A stretch of 64,000 bases of DNA. It comes from CADCTB01 sp963768975. Lineage in GTDB: Bacteria; Actinomycetota; Acidimicrobiia; Acidimicrobiales; AC-14. Under the pieces are notes generated by a model. The model had not been told where the DNA came from. It did not search any database and saw only the letters and a list, made by a program, of their open reading frames with translations. The position numbers and the translations under genes were made by a program. The stretch lies in the NCBI GenBank assembly GCA_963768975.1, contig CAVYKB010000012.1, positions 124,001 through 188,000 on the forward strand, in the 5' to 3' direction. Shown here piece by piece: positions 45,509 to 53,700 of the stretch. Positions within the stretch are counted from its first letter, which is position 1. Each line of letters begins with the position of its first letter.

Positions 45509-46018
45509 ATGTCGAAGGCGCTCGTCCTCAATGCCACCTACGAGCCCCTGTGTGTCGTCCCTGTCCGGCGGGCGGTGGTGCTGGTCCTGAAGCAGAAGGC
45601 CGAGGTGCTTCACGCCAGCGACCGCGACCTGCACTCCGAGCGCACGGTCATGCCAGCGCCGTCAGTCATCCGCCTGACCCACTTCGTGAAGGTGCCGTAC
45701 CGCACCCGGGCCGCCCTGAACCGCCGGGCCGTCTTTGCCCGGGATGACAACCGTTGCCAGTACTGCGGGGCGCCGGCGGAGAATATCGATCACGTCATCC
45801 CCCGTAGCCGCGGTGGGCTCCACGTCTGGGAGAACGTCGTGGCTGCCTGCCGGCCGTGCAACAGCCGCAAGGAGGACCGGTCGGTCTCAGACGCCGGCAT
45901 GGTCCTCCGCCGGCGGCCGACCGCGCCCAAGGAGCTGACGTGGATCATCGTGGCCGTGGGCCACGTGTCGCCCCATTGGGAGCCCTACCTCCAGGGTGCC
46001 GCGGCCCTGTCCGCCTGA
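45509..46018 (+). CDS. HNH endonuclease
   Basis: A 169-residue protein opening with SKALVLNATYEPLCVVPVRR, typical of a widespread actinobacterial and cyanobacterial HNH family. The nuclease core is CQYCGAPAENIDHVIPRSRG, followed by NVVAACRPCNSRK, with two CxxC zinc pairs and the His/Asn catalytic set. The biological target is unknown; the gene is usually chromosomal and not tied to a mobile element. No transposon signs are seen here. Confidence 0.85.
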   Translation: MSKALVLNATYEPLCVVPVRRAVVLVLKQKAEVLHASDRDLHSERTVMPAPSVIRLTHFVKVPYRTRAALNRRAVFARDDNRCQYCGAPAENIDHVIPRSRGGLHVWENVVAACRPCNSRKEDRSVSDAGMVLRRRPTAPKELTWIIVAVGHVSPHWEPYLQGAAALSA

Positions 46019-46104
46019 GCGAGAGTGCCGAGCCGGCCTCGCCGGAGCGTCGCGGAGGTCTCCGCCGGGAGGCCATCAGGGCTCGGTGCGGGTCGCGAGC
46101 AAGG

Positions 46105-46731
46105 ATGCTGAGCGAGCGCGCCTGGGACGTCCGTCGCGTGCGGGGCGCGCCGGCGGACCTGTTCGATCACGAGTGGGGGGACCGGCGCAGGGTCTGGGTG
46201 CTCGAGCCCACGTCGACGGCCGTCGTCCTGGGCAGCACCCAGCCGGAGTCGGTGCTGGTCCCGGGCACGCCGGCGGTCCGGCGCCGGAGCGGGGGCGGGG
46301 CGGTGCTGATGGAGCCGGGCGGGCTGGTGTGGATCGACGTGTTCGTGCCCGCCGGCGACCTCCTGTGGGAGGTCGACGTCGGCCGGGCCTTCGCCTGGCT
46401 GGGCCACGCCTGGGCCGGCGCCCTCGGCGCCGGCGCCACTGTGCACGACGGCCCCCTCCTCACCACCCCCTGGTCCCGGCTGGTGTGCTTCGCCGGCCTC
46501 GGCCCCGGGGAGGTGACCGTCGCCGGCGCCAAGGTGGTGGGGATGGCCCAGCGGCGCACCCGGGCCGGCGCCCTGTTCCAGTGCGCCGCCCTCCGGGAGT
46601 GGCACCCGGAGCGACTGCTCGACCGGTTGGCGATCGACCCCGACGACCGGCGCCGAGCCGTCCAGACGCTGGCCGCCGTGGCCGCCGGCATGGACGTCGA
46701 CCCCCAGGACCTGCTCGACCGGCTCCCCTGA
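46105..46731 (+). CDS. Lipoate-protein ligase A-like protein (BPL/LPL domain)
   Basis: A 208-residue BPL/LPL fold protein. It has TAVVLGSTQPE, the acyl-binding motif VRRRSGGGAVLMEPGGLVWI and VAGAKVVGMAQRRTRAGALF, where the Lys matches the conserved lysine of LplA/octanoyltransferases. It lacks the C-terminal LplA domain, so it may transfer rather than activate lipoyl groups. ATG 46105 is the first good start after the HNH gene. It is followed by a strong terminator hairpin. Confidence 0.75.
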   Translation: MLSERAWDVRRVRGAPADLFDHEWGDRRRVWVLEPTSTAVVLGSTQPESVLVPGTPAVRRRSGGGAVLMEPGGLVWIDVFVPAGDLLWEVDVGRAFAWLGHAWAGALGAGATVHDGPLLTTPWSRLVCFAGLGPGEVTVAGAKVVGMAQRRTRAGALFQCAALREWHPERLLDRLAIDPDDRRRAVQTLAAVAAGMDVDPQDLLDRLP

Positions 46732-46737
46732 CAAAAG

Positions 46738-46766
46738 AAGGGCCCCTCCCGGTGGGAGGGGCCCTT
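46738..46766. terminator. Bidirectional terminator between convergent genes
   Basis: AAGGGCCCCTCCC, loop GGT, GGGAGGGGCCCTT: a perfect 13-base stem. On the minus strand it is followed by a T-rich run (CTTTTGT), so it should end transcription of the repeat-protein gene; on the plus strand it ends the lipoate-ligase-like gene. Confidence 0.8.
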
Positions 46767-46786
46767 CGACTCGTGGCTCCGGCTTC

Positions 46787-48535
46787 CTAGATCAGGAAGA
46801 ACAGGAAGGGGAGGATCACGATGGCAATGCCCAGGGGCACGGTGTTGGTGGCCGTCGGAGTGATGACCACCGGCCCGGTGGAGCCGGTGCCGCCGGAGTG
46901 ACCGGAGCCGGCCTGCGGGTTGCTTACAGAACCCGAGGTGGCCGAACCGGTTGCGCCGGTGTTGGTGGCACTCGACTGCGCCGACACGGCGCCCGAGCTA
47001 CCGGACAGGGCGTCGGGGGCGACGGTCACCGTCGTGGTCCCACCTGCCCCGCCGCTGGCGGAACCGGTGGCGACGGAGGAGCCGCCCACTGCGGACGACG
47101 CCCCGATGGTCAACACGGAAATGTTGACCGCCGGTGCGCCGGGCCCGGCCCGGACCAGGGTGATACCTGCGTCGCCGCCCAGCCCGCCGAGGGCGAAGAT
47201 GCCGGTGCTGTTGACCGCGTTGCCGGACGTGCCGGACGTTGCGTTGGCGTTGGCGCCAGCTCCCGAGTTGGCAGCACTGTCGGCGTCACCGATGGACACT
47301 GCCGCACCGGTGTTCCCGGAAGGTCCCGAGTTGCCGCTTCTGGCATTGCCACCGAAGACGAAGGCCACGCCCAGGATGGCGTTGTTGAACGCCACCGGGT
47401 TGGACGTTGCCGCTCCGGTGTTGCCGGTGGTCCCCGAGTTGCCGGAGACCGCCACGGGGTTGGTGACGGCGTTGGAGAATGCAGGGCCAGTGCGACCGGT
47501 GTTCGTGGCACTTGACTGTGCCGACGCGTTCCCGGTGTTCCCGGATGTTGCGATGGGGGTGAAATTGACGTTCACCCCGCCTCCTGCTCCTCCGTTCGCC
47601 GAGCCGACGGCGACACTGCTGCCGCCGATGGCCGCCGACGAGCCGATGGTCCCCAACGAGAGGTTGAGGGCCGGCCCAGCTGCGCCAGAGACACCGACGG
47701 CAATGCCGCCGTTGCCGCCGACGCCACCGATAGCCGCCACGCCAGTGCTGTTCACCGCCGCGCCCGTGTTGCCCGACGCCGCGTTGCTGGTGGCGCTGGC
47801 ACCCGAGCTGGCGTTGCTGTTGGCACTGCCGACTGCGACGGCAGGACCGGTGTTCCCCGAGCTACCGGAGTTGCCGGACTGCGCGCCGCCGCCGATGGCG
47901 ACAGCCGTGCCCAGGATCCCTGAGTTGGTTGCCGTCGGGTTCGAGGTCGCCGCCCCGGTGCTTCCGGTGTTCCCGGAGTTCCCGGACACCGCCACAGGGT
48001 TGCTCGCGGCCGACGAGGAGGCCGGCCCAGTGTTCCCGGTATTGGTAGCACTGGACTGGCTCTTGGCCGACCCGGAGTCCCCCGATGTGGCGACGGGCTT
48101 GACGTTGACCGTCGAGCCACCGCCGGAGCCGCCGTTCGACGACGTTTGGGTCACGCTGGACCCGCCCGCGGCGGTGCTGGCTCCGATGGTGCCGACCGAC
48201 ACGTTGGTGGCTGAACCACCTGCACCGGACGCGCCGGCCGCAAGGCCGCCGCTACCCCCGCTTCCGCCGGCGGCGATCACGGTGGTCTGGTTCACAGCTG
48301 CCCCCGTGGAGCCGGAGCCGGACGTGGAGCCCGAGCCGGCACCCGAAGAGGCGGTGCTGTTGGCACCTCCAGTCGCGATCGCCGGCCCTGTGCTGCCGGA
48401 CCCGCCGGAGTTCCCAGAGACGATCTGGGCCCCCGACGCGGTGGCGGACAGGAACAGCACGGCGAAGACGGCGGCGGCTGAGGCCAGGACGGCCCAGCCG
48501 AGCCGGCTGATGTTTCGGATGGTTGCGATATTCAT
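46787..48535 (-). CDS. Secreted Gly/Ser/Thr/Asn-rich protein of three exact-length 180-residue repeats
   Basis: The 582-residue product has a signal peptide (positive start, LGWAVLASAAAVFAVLFLSA, cleavage about 36). Three repeats of exactly 180 residues follow, at 41-220, 221-400 and 401-582, in register without gaps. For example, GNSG falls at 41, 221 and 401, NxSxxTIGxS at 111, 291 and 471, and SSATNTG at 161, 341 and 521. The sequence is almost free of charged residues and cysteine. The last repeat ends in a hydrophobic run (LGIAIVILPFLFFLI) where the others read LGTAVAIGGG, suggesting a C-terminal membrane anchor. It resembles glycine-rich surface or matrix proteins in style, but no family is recognised. 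The start is fixed by a perfect GGAGGTGA five bases upstream. Confidence 0.85.
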   Translation of the reverse strand: MNIATIRNISRLGWAVLASAAAVFAVLFLSATASGAQIVSGNSGGSGSTGPAIATGGANSTASSGAGSGSTSGSGSTGAAVNQTTVIAAGGSGGSGGLAAGASGAGGSATNVSVGTIGASTAAGGSSVTQTSSNGGSGGGSTVNVKPVATSGDSGSAKSQSSATNTGNTGPASSSAASNPVAVSGNSGNTGSTGAATSNPTATNSGILGTAVAIGGGAQSGNSGSSGNTGPAVAVGSANSNASSGASATSNAASGNTGAAVNSTGVAAIGGVGGNGGIAVGVSGAAGPALNLSLGTIGSSAAIGGSSVAVGSANGGAGGGVNVNFTPIATSGNTGNASAQSSATNTGRTGPAFSNAVTNPVAVSGNSGTTGNTGAATSNPVAFNNAILGVAFVFGGNARSGNSGPSGNTGAAVSIGDADSAANSGAGANANATSGTSGNAVNSTGIFALGGLGGDAGITLVRAGPGAPAVNISVLTIGASSAVGGSSVATGSASGGAGGTTTVTVAPDALSGSSGAVSAQSSATNTGATGSATSGSVSNPQAGSGHSGGTGSTGPVVITPTATNTVPLGIAIVILPFLFFLI

Positions 48536-48540
48536 GCGAA

Positions 48541-48548
48541 TCACCTCC
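48541..48548 (-). promoter_or_regulatory. Perfect Shine-Dalgarno of the repeat-protein gene
   Basis: GGAGGTGA on the minus strand, five bases before the ATG at 48535. It is the strongest ribosome site noticed in the window, where most genes rely on overlaps or weak sites, and suggests high expression. Confidence 0.8.
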
Positions 48549-48746
48549 CTCCCGACCCGGAAGTGCCCGGCCCGCGCCGGTGATCCAGGTTTCGGCACCC
48601 CCGCCCCGTGGAGAGAACACTCCAAAGCGTTGTCGCAAGCGAAGTGGGGCGATGCGCCGCAGATGTTACCCGCCCCCAAAAGTTACATTCGCACGAATCT
48701 ATAGTATGCCTTGACCGGTATATATCTGATTGAGCATCCTAAGCAG

Positions 48747-49052
48747 GTGATTTCCACCTTCGAGGTGCTGGCCCAGCCCTCCCGCCGGCGCATCCTCGAC
48801 CTTCTGCGCGTCGAGGAACGGCCCGTCGGGGAGCTGGCCCGGCTGCTGGACGCCAGCCAGCCATCGGTGTCCAAGCACCTCAAGGTGCTGCGCGACGCCG
48901 GCCTGGTGGAGGTGCGGGTCGACGCTCAGCGCCGGCTCTACCGGGTCCGTCCCGAGCCGCTGGGCGAGGTCGCCGCCTGGCTGGAGCCCTACCGGCGGCT
49001 GTGGGACTCCCGACTCGACGACCGGCCCGCCGCTTCCTATTCTCCCGAGTAG
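48747..49052 (+). CDS. ArsR-family transcriptional regulator
   Basis: A 101-residue winged-helix protein: FEVLAQPSRRRILDLLRVEE, VGELARLLDASQPSVSKHLK and VLRDAGLVEVRVDAQRRLYR, the ArsR pattern of the kind often paired with SRPBCC or lyase partners. It lacks the CxCxC metal site. GTG 48747 gives the standard N-terminus; a TTG at 48711 would add 12 residues. It is divergent from the repeat-protein gene and the AT-rich spacer between them may hold its operator. Confidence 0.85.
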   Translation: MISTFEVLAQPSRRRILDLLRVEERPVGELARLLDASQPSVSKHLKVLRDAGLVEVRVDAQRRLYRVRPEPLGEVAAWLEPYRRLWDSRLDDRPAASYSPE

Positions 49053-49453
49053 GTTCCGAAGCTCCAGAGGTTGCCCTCGGGATCGCGCACCACAAAGCCC
49101 CGGGAGCCGTAGTCCTCATCCCGGAGCTCCCTGACAACTTCGGCGCCGGCGGCCGTCGCCCGGGCGAAGAGGGCGTCGGGGTCGTCGCAGACGACGTAGA
49201 CGGAGTCGTTGCCGGGCTGGCGCCGGCCGAAGGCGCCGTCGTCCTTGCCGGCGGTGCCGAACATGACGCCGCCGCCGAGTGGCCAGCGCAGCTCGGCGTG
49301 CTCGACGACGCTGGGGTCGTCCTCCCGGCTGTAGAGCCCCCCGACTTCGAAGCCGAAAGCCTCGACCAGGAACTCGGCGGCGGCGGGGGCGTCCTTGTAG
49401 GTGAGGACGGGCCAGACAGAAGCTCGGCCTTTGGATGTGGAGGTGTCACTCAT
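49037..49453 (-). CDS. VOC/glyoxalase-like protein
   Basis: A 138-residue protein with paired beta-alpha-beta-beta-beta modules: VWPVLTYKDAPAAAEFLVEA, FGFEVGGLY, HAELRWPLGGGVMFG and RDPEGNLWSFGTY. These are typical of the PhnB/glyoxalase-like VOC families. Metal ligands His and Glu are partly present. Substrate unknown. It overlaps the convergent ArsR gene by 16 bases and the upstream AraC gene by 8, forming an operon with the latter. Confidence 0.82.
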   Translation of the reverse strand: MSDTSTSKGRASVWPVLTYKDAPAAAEFLVEAFGFEVGGLYSREDDPSVVEHAELRWPLGGGVMFGTAGKDDGAFGRRQPGNDSVYVVCDDPDALFARATAAGAEVVRELRDEDYGSRGFVVRDPEGNLWSFGTYSGE

Positions 49454-50288
49454 GCCGACGATCCTGCCGGTTCGAGCCCCGATCGGTCTTGGACGTTTGG
49501 GAGCTCGGCGGCCAGCCACTCGCGGGGGAACAGCCGGCCAGCTCGGCGAAGTCGCGGTTGAGGTGGGGCTGGTCGTAGTAGCCGCAGGCGGCGGCGACCT
49601 CGGCCAGCGCCGGCCGGCCCGGCGACCGGAGCAGCTCGGTGGCCCGCTCGAAGCGCAGGACCCGCGCCGCCAGCTTGGGGGAGAGGCCGAACTCGGCGCT
49701 GAACCGGCCCGCCAGGTGGCGCCGGCTCCAACCCACCCGGCCGGCCAGGTCGGCCACGCTCAGGGTGCCGCCGCTGCCGACCAGCAGCTCCCAGGCGCCG
49801 GCCAGCTCCGGCGCCGGCCGCCGGGCGCCCCGACTGGCCACCAGCCGGCCGAACACGTCGTCGCAGGCGGCGAAGCGCGACGGCCAGTCGCCGGCGTGGT
49901 GGAGGCGCTCCCACAGCTCGTCCGCCGCCCCTACCACGTCGGCCGCCTCGACCGAGGTGTTCCACAAAGCCGAGGCCGGCATGCCGAGCAGCGCCCGGCT
50001 GCCGAGCGGCGTCAGCTCGATGGCGACGCCCTCCTGGACCGCCGGCGTGGCGATCACCGCCGGCCGGGCCTGCAGGCCGCCGGCCACGAACCGGTACCGG
50101 CCGGGCGCCTGGCGGGGATCGGTCTGGGCGACCACGTCGATGGGCTCGCCGATGCTGGCGATGAGGGTGAGGTGCCGCGACGGCAGCCCCCGGTGCACGC
50201 CGGCGCCGGCGACCCGGTAGCCGATGTAGCTGTCGATCAGCTGCTGCAGCGCCGGTGCCGGCCGGCGCTGGACCCAGGCGTCGCCCAT
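49446..50288 (-). CDS. AraC-family transcriptional regulator
   Basis: A 280-residue regulator with an N-terminal sensor (RHLTLIASIGEPIDVVAQTD) and a C-terminal AraC double HTH (LSVADLAGRVGWSRRHLAGR, FGLSPKLAARVLRFERATE, ALAEVAAACGYYDQPHLNRD). The DNA-binding end is complete. The start is ATG 50288. It probably controls the coupled VOC gene, a common AraC-VOC arrangement. Confidence 0.87.
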   Translation of the reverse strand: MGDAWVQRRPAPALQQLIDSYIGYRVAGAGVHRGLPSRHLTLIASIGEPIDVVAQTDPRQAPGRYRFVAGGLQARPAVIATPAVQEGVAIELTPLGSRALLGMPASALWNTSVEAADVVGAADELWERLHHAGDWPSRFAACDDVFGRLVASRGARRPAPELAGAWELLVGSGGTLSVADLAGRVGWSRRHLAGRFSAEFGLSPKLAARVLRFERATELLRSPGRPALAEVAAACGYYDQPHLNRDFAELAGCSPASGWPPSSQTSKTDRGSNRQDRRHE

Positions 50289-50362
50289 GCCTCCATGGTG
50301 CCTGTTCAGGGGACGATCCGGAAGACCCCCAGCCCGTCGCTGCCGTCGGGGCACCGGCACGC

Positions 50363-51421
50363 TCAGCCCGTGGTCACCGAGGAGCCGGGGGCGACGAGGT
50401 GCACCCAGGTCTGGCCCGGCGGGAGGGCGATGGGGGCGCCGGCGGAGTCCACGAAGTTGGTCACCGACTCGGGCGATGCCTTGTGCCATGTGCCCGGCAC
50501 CATGGCGCCGGCGGCGAAGACCCAGGCGTCGCCGCTGCCGACGACCTCGGGGAACTGCACGCTGTAGTCGTCGATGAAGTAGGAGTACGGCGTGAACTGA
50601 ACGATCACCGTGGTGGGCTGGATCCGCCCCTCCTCGACCGAGTGGGGCACGCCGTCGGTGGTGCGCAGCCAGGAGCTGCTGGCGGCGTCCCAGGTGTAGC
50701 CGGCGGTCACGTGGTCGGCGGGAACGAGGGAGATGCTGGCCACGGGCATGGCGCCCGGCCCCCCGAAGGACTGGCCGGCCTTGAGGAACGTGGCGAAGGC
50801 CTTCGGCGACCCGGTCTCGGCCGGTACCCGGGAGAAAAGGCCGGCGGTGGAGGTGTAGAGGTTGTGGGGCGCCACCCGGTCTCCCCGGCGGTACATCACG
50901 GCGACGTCGTCCTCCAGGACAAGCCGGAGCGGGGTGTTGGCGGCGATGGCCACCGCGCCGGGGCTGCCGCCGGAGAACCCGAACACGCCGCCCAGGGGCG
51001 TCACGATCACCGGGTCGGCCGGCCGGACCGACCGGACCGGGCCCACCGTCGTTGCGTCCTGGGAGTGGTAGACGACGATGAACCGGGTGATGCCCTCGGT
51101 GAACTCCTCGTAGACCACGTCGGCGGAGCGGAGGCCGGCCTGGGGGCGGGCGTCGATGATGTTGTCGATCTTGACCGCCACCGCGCCCCGGGCGGCAATG
51201 CCGGCGTCGGTGGCCGGGAGGCCGGTGAGCGGGTAGGTGGGCGCCGGCGGCGTGGTGGTGGTCGTGGTCGGCGCCACCGTGGTGCTGGTGGTGGTGGTCG
51301 TCGTCTCCTCGACGGTGGTCGGCACTGGAGCCGGCGCCGCCGCACCTTTCGAGCCCGAGCAGGCGGCGGTCAGGACCAGGAGGAGCACCACCACGGGGGT
51401 GGGCCGGCGTCGGGCGGGCAC
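50363..51421 (-). CDS. DUF3048 (YerB-like) lipoprotein
   Basis: The 352-residue lipoprotein has lipobox LTAAC, a long Thr-rich linker, and the DUF3048 core VAVKIDNIIDARPQAGLRSA, DVVYEEFTEGITRFIVVYHS and GPVRSVRPADP. The C-terminal half holds PTTVIVQFTPYS. Function unknown in this family. It follows gatD by four bases, so it belongs to the murT-gatD transcript and may serve the envelope. Confidence 0.87.
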   Translation of the reverse strand: MPARRRPTPVVVLLLVLTAACSGSKGAAAPAPVPTTVEETTTTTTSTTVAPTTTTTTPPAPTYPLTGLPATDAGIAARGAVAVKIDNIIDARPQAGLRSADVVYEEFTEGITRFIVVYHSQDATTVGPVRSVRPADPVIVTPLGGVFGFSGGSPGAVAIAANTPLRLVLEDDVAVMYRRGDRVAPHNLYTSTAGLFSRVPAETGSPKAFATFLKAGQSFGGPGAMPVASISLVPADHVTAGYTWDAASSSWLRTTDGVPHSVEEGRIQPTTVIVQFTPYSYFIDDYSVQFPEVVGSGDAWVFAAGAMVPGTWHKASPESVTNFVDSAGAPIALPPGQTWVHLVAPGSSVTTG

Positions 51422-51425
51422 GCGC

Positions 51426-52196
51426 TCAGCTGCCTCGGAGGAGGCGGCGCCAGCCCGAGGTGAGCGCAGGCATGTGCATGTGGGGATGGCGGGCGGCGTG
51501 GAGGCGCTCCTTGCGCAGGGCGTCGACCTCGACGTCGTCGAGCGGTTCCAGGGCCCCCAGGACCGACTCGAGGAGGTGGTCGGCCAGGGCCGGGTTGCGG
51601 GCCAGGACGGGGCCGTGGAGGTAGGTGCCGACCACCCGGCCTGACAGCACGCCCTCGGTGCCGTCTCCGCCGTCGTTGCCCTTCCCGACGACCACCCGGC
51701 CGAGGGGCTGGGCGTTCGGGCCCAGGGTGGTCACCCCGCCGTGGTTCTCATACCCGGAGAGATCGGGCAGGCCCAGGCCGGGATCGGGGGTGACGACCAC
51801 CTCGCCGACCCGGCGGGGGCCGTCGTCGCGGTGGGTCTCGCAGTCGAGGAGGCCCAGGCCGTCGTGGGCCTTCCCGTCCTCGCCGGCGAACCGGTTCCCC
51901 AGGACCTGGAGGCCGGCGCACACGGCCAGGACGGCGGCCCCGCCGGCCACCGCGTCGGCCAGCGCCGCGCCCGACCGCAGCTCCCGGGCGGCCAGGGCCT
52001 GGGGGGCGTCCTCGCCGCCGCCCATCACGTAGATCTGGCACGACCGGGGGATGGGTTCGCCGGCGTGGACGTCGAGCACCTCGGCCGGGATGTCGCGCCA
52101 GCGGAGGCGCTGGGCCAGGACGGTGGCGTTGCCCCCGTCGCCGTAGGTGCCCAGCAGTTCCGGATAGAGGAGGGCGATCGAGACGGGCTCAGCCAC
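51426..52196 (-). CDS. gatD: Lipid II glutaminyl amidotransferase subunit GatD
   Basis: A 256-residue class I (CobB/CobQ-like) glutaminase: ALLYPELLGTYGDGGNATVL, nucleophile Cys in AVLAVCAGLQVLGN, GYENHGGVT and the catalytic His in GTYLHGPVLARNPALAD. It provides ammonia to MurT for amidating the D-glutamate of lipid II. GTG 52196 overlaps the murT end by eight bases, matching the usual coupled pair. Confidence 0.9.
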   Translation of the reverse strand: MAEPVSIALLYPELLGTYGDGGNATVLAQRLRWRDIPAEVLDVHAGEPIPRSCQIYVMGGGEDAPQALAARELRSGAALADAVAGGAAVLAVCAGLQVLGNRFAGEDGKAHDGLGLLDCETHRDDGPRRVGEVVVTPDPGLGLPDLSGYENHGGVTTLGPNAQPLGRVVVGKGNDGGDGTEGVLSGRVVGTYLHGPVLARNPALADHLLESVLGALEPLDDVEVDALRKERLHAARHPHMHMPALTSGWRRLLRGS

Positions 52197-53517
52197 TGGT
52201 GAGCGCCCGGCGGGCGTCCTGGAAGGAGGTGTAGTTGGCGACGAAGTCGATCTCGGGTTGCCTGGGCCCAGCGGCCCCCCGAGCGCGAACATTCGGTCCG
52301 GTGAAGCCGGCGGTGGCCAGGGTCACCGCCTTGCGGTAGTCGGGCTCGTAGGTGTGGGCGACATCGGCGTAGCGCAGGCGCACGGCCAGGTCACGACCCC
52401 GCTCGCCGGTGGCCACGACCCGCCGGCCCCGCAACTGCTCGAAGGGGACGTCCCACAGCCACGAGGGGTCGCGGCCGTCGGCCACGCCGGCGTTGATGCC
52501 GATGATCACCGGAGTGGGCGGAGGCCGGATGAGCCCCAGCGCCTCGGCCCAGCCGGCGGGGTTCTTGGCCAGCAGCAGGCGGACCCGGGCGCCGGAGACG
52601 TTGAGCACCTGGTAGCGACCGGCGACTGCCCGCACCCGGGACATCGCCCGCACCGCCCGGCCGGGGTCGACGCCCAACACCATGGCTGCGGCCACGGCCA
52701 TCGCCGCGTTGGTGACGTTGACCCGCCCGGGCAGCTGGAGGCGGATGGGCAGGCGCCGGCCGTCGGCCAGCACCAGGTCCGAGCCCTCCAGCCAGACGTC
52801 AGGCCGGGGCCGGGCCAGCGGGCACGAGGAGCACGCCCAGTGCACGCCGCCGCGCTCCGAGCGGCCGTCGATCCACCGGATCCGGCTTCCGCAGTTGGGG
52901 CAGGCCGAGGCGTCGGCCCGCCAGTTCTGACCGGTGCCCACCCAGGTCACCCCGCAGCGCTGGCCGTTGCCGGTCGGTTCACAGGCGCCGGCTGCCCAGG
53001 TGACGAGGGGGTCGTCGGCGTTGGAGACCACCACGGTGCCGGGGGAGGCGGCCAGCGCCAGGCGCCAGTCGGCGGCGTGGCGGCGGACCTCGCCGAAGCG
53101 GTCGAGCTGGTCGCGGCTCAGGTTGAGGAGGACGACTGCGGTGGGGTGGACCGCAGCCACCGCCTCGGCCAGATGCCCCTCGTCGACCTCCAGGGCGACG
53201 GCGGCGCCGGCCCGGCCCCGGAAGAGGCTGCTGACCAGGCCGGGGATGAGGTTGGCGCCGGCCGAGTTGGTGCTGACCGGCCCCCGGGTCGACAGGGCCG
53301 CAGCCAGGAGGCGGGTGGTGGTGGTCTTGCCGTTGGTGCCGGAGACGGCGACCGACTGGTGGCCGGCGGCCATGAGCTCGAGGGCCCGCTGGTCGATGGC
53401 CAGGGTGACCCGCCCGCCGATGACCGAGCCCTCGCCTGCACCCACCCACCGGGACGCATCGGCGATGGCCCGCCCGGCCATGGCGGCTACCCGGGTGCGA
53501 AGAGGGAGATCCACCAC
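52189..53517 (-). CDS. murT: Lipid II amidating Mur-ligase homologue MurT
   Basis: A 442-residue Mur-ligase-like protein with the ATP loop VSGTNGKTTTTRLLAAAL, VALEVDEGHLAEA and LNLSRDQLDRFGE. A four-Cys insert (CPNC ... CSSC near 215-245) is typical of MurT. The DUF1727-type C-terminus (VIIGINAGVADGRDPSWLWD) is present. With GatD it converts D-Glu to D-iGln in peptidoglycan precursor. The start is GTG 53517. It is divergent from the mraZ-led dcw cluster, 183 bases away. Confidence 0.9.
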   Translation of the reverse strand: MVDLPLRTRVAAMAGRAIADASRWVGAGEGSVIGGRVTLAIDQRALELMAAGHQSVAVSGTNGKTTTTRLLAAALSTRGPVSTNSAGANLIPGLVSSLFRGRAGAAVALEVDEGHLAEAVAAVHPTAVVLLNLSRDQLDRFGEVRRHAADWRLALAASPGTVVVSNADDPLVTWAAGACEPTGNGQRCGVTWVGTGQNWRADASACPNCGSRIRWIDGRSERGGVHWACSSCPLARPRPDVWLEGSDLVLADGRRLPIRLQLPGRVNVTNAAMAVAAAMVLGVDPGRAVRAMSRVRAVAGRYQVLNVSGARVRLLLAKNPAGWAEALGLIRPPPTPVIIGINAGVADGRDPSWLWDVPFEQLRGRRVVATGERGRDLAVRLRYADVAHTYEPDYRKAVTLATAGFTGPNVRARGAAGPRQPEIDFVANYTSFQDARRALTSG

Positions 53518-53561
53518 GCCGCATCTTTGCCCACAGGCAGCGGTCCGCGCGCACACCGACA

Positions 53562-53591
53562 TTGACCCCCGGGAGCGCAGGGGTTTAAAGT
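53562..53591 (+). promoter_or_regulatory. Promoter of the mraZ/dcw operon
   Basis: TTGACC (53562-53567), 18 bases, then TAAAGT (53586-53591). It lies about 110 bases before the mraZ ATG and runs straight into the MraZ-type repeats. Confidence 0.6.
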
Positions 53592-53615
53592 GGGGCTTCG
53601 TGGTGGGAAGTGGTG
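53591..53615 (+). promoter_or_regulatory. Triple MraZ-binding repeats
   Basis: TGGGG at 53591, TGGTG at 53601 and TGGTG at 53611: three direct five-base repeats with five-base spacers. This is the spacing of the TGGGN repeats bound by MraZ in other bacteria. They sit just downstream of the predicted -10, the right place for autorepression. Confidence 0.7.
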
Positions 53616-53700
53616 AGAGCCCTGATGGTAAGGACCGTGCTGACGACTGTGTGCAGAGGTCTGTCTCTTCCGGTTCCTCCTCGGACCGTGGATCGAACTG

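Noticed and set aside
45509..46018. HNH endonuclease as a sign of a mobile intron or homing element
   Set aside because: It belongs to a common chromosomal HNH family, and no intron ends, repeats or transposase are present nearby.
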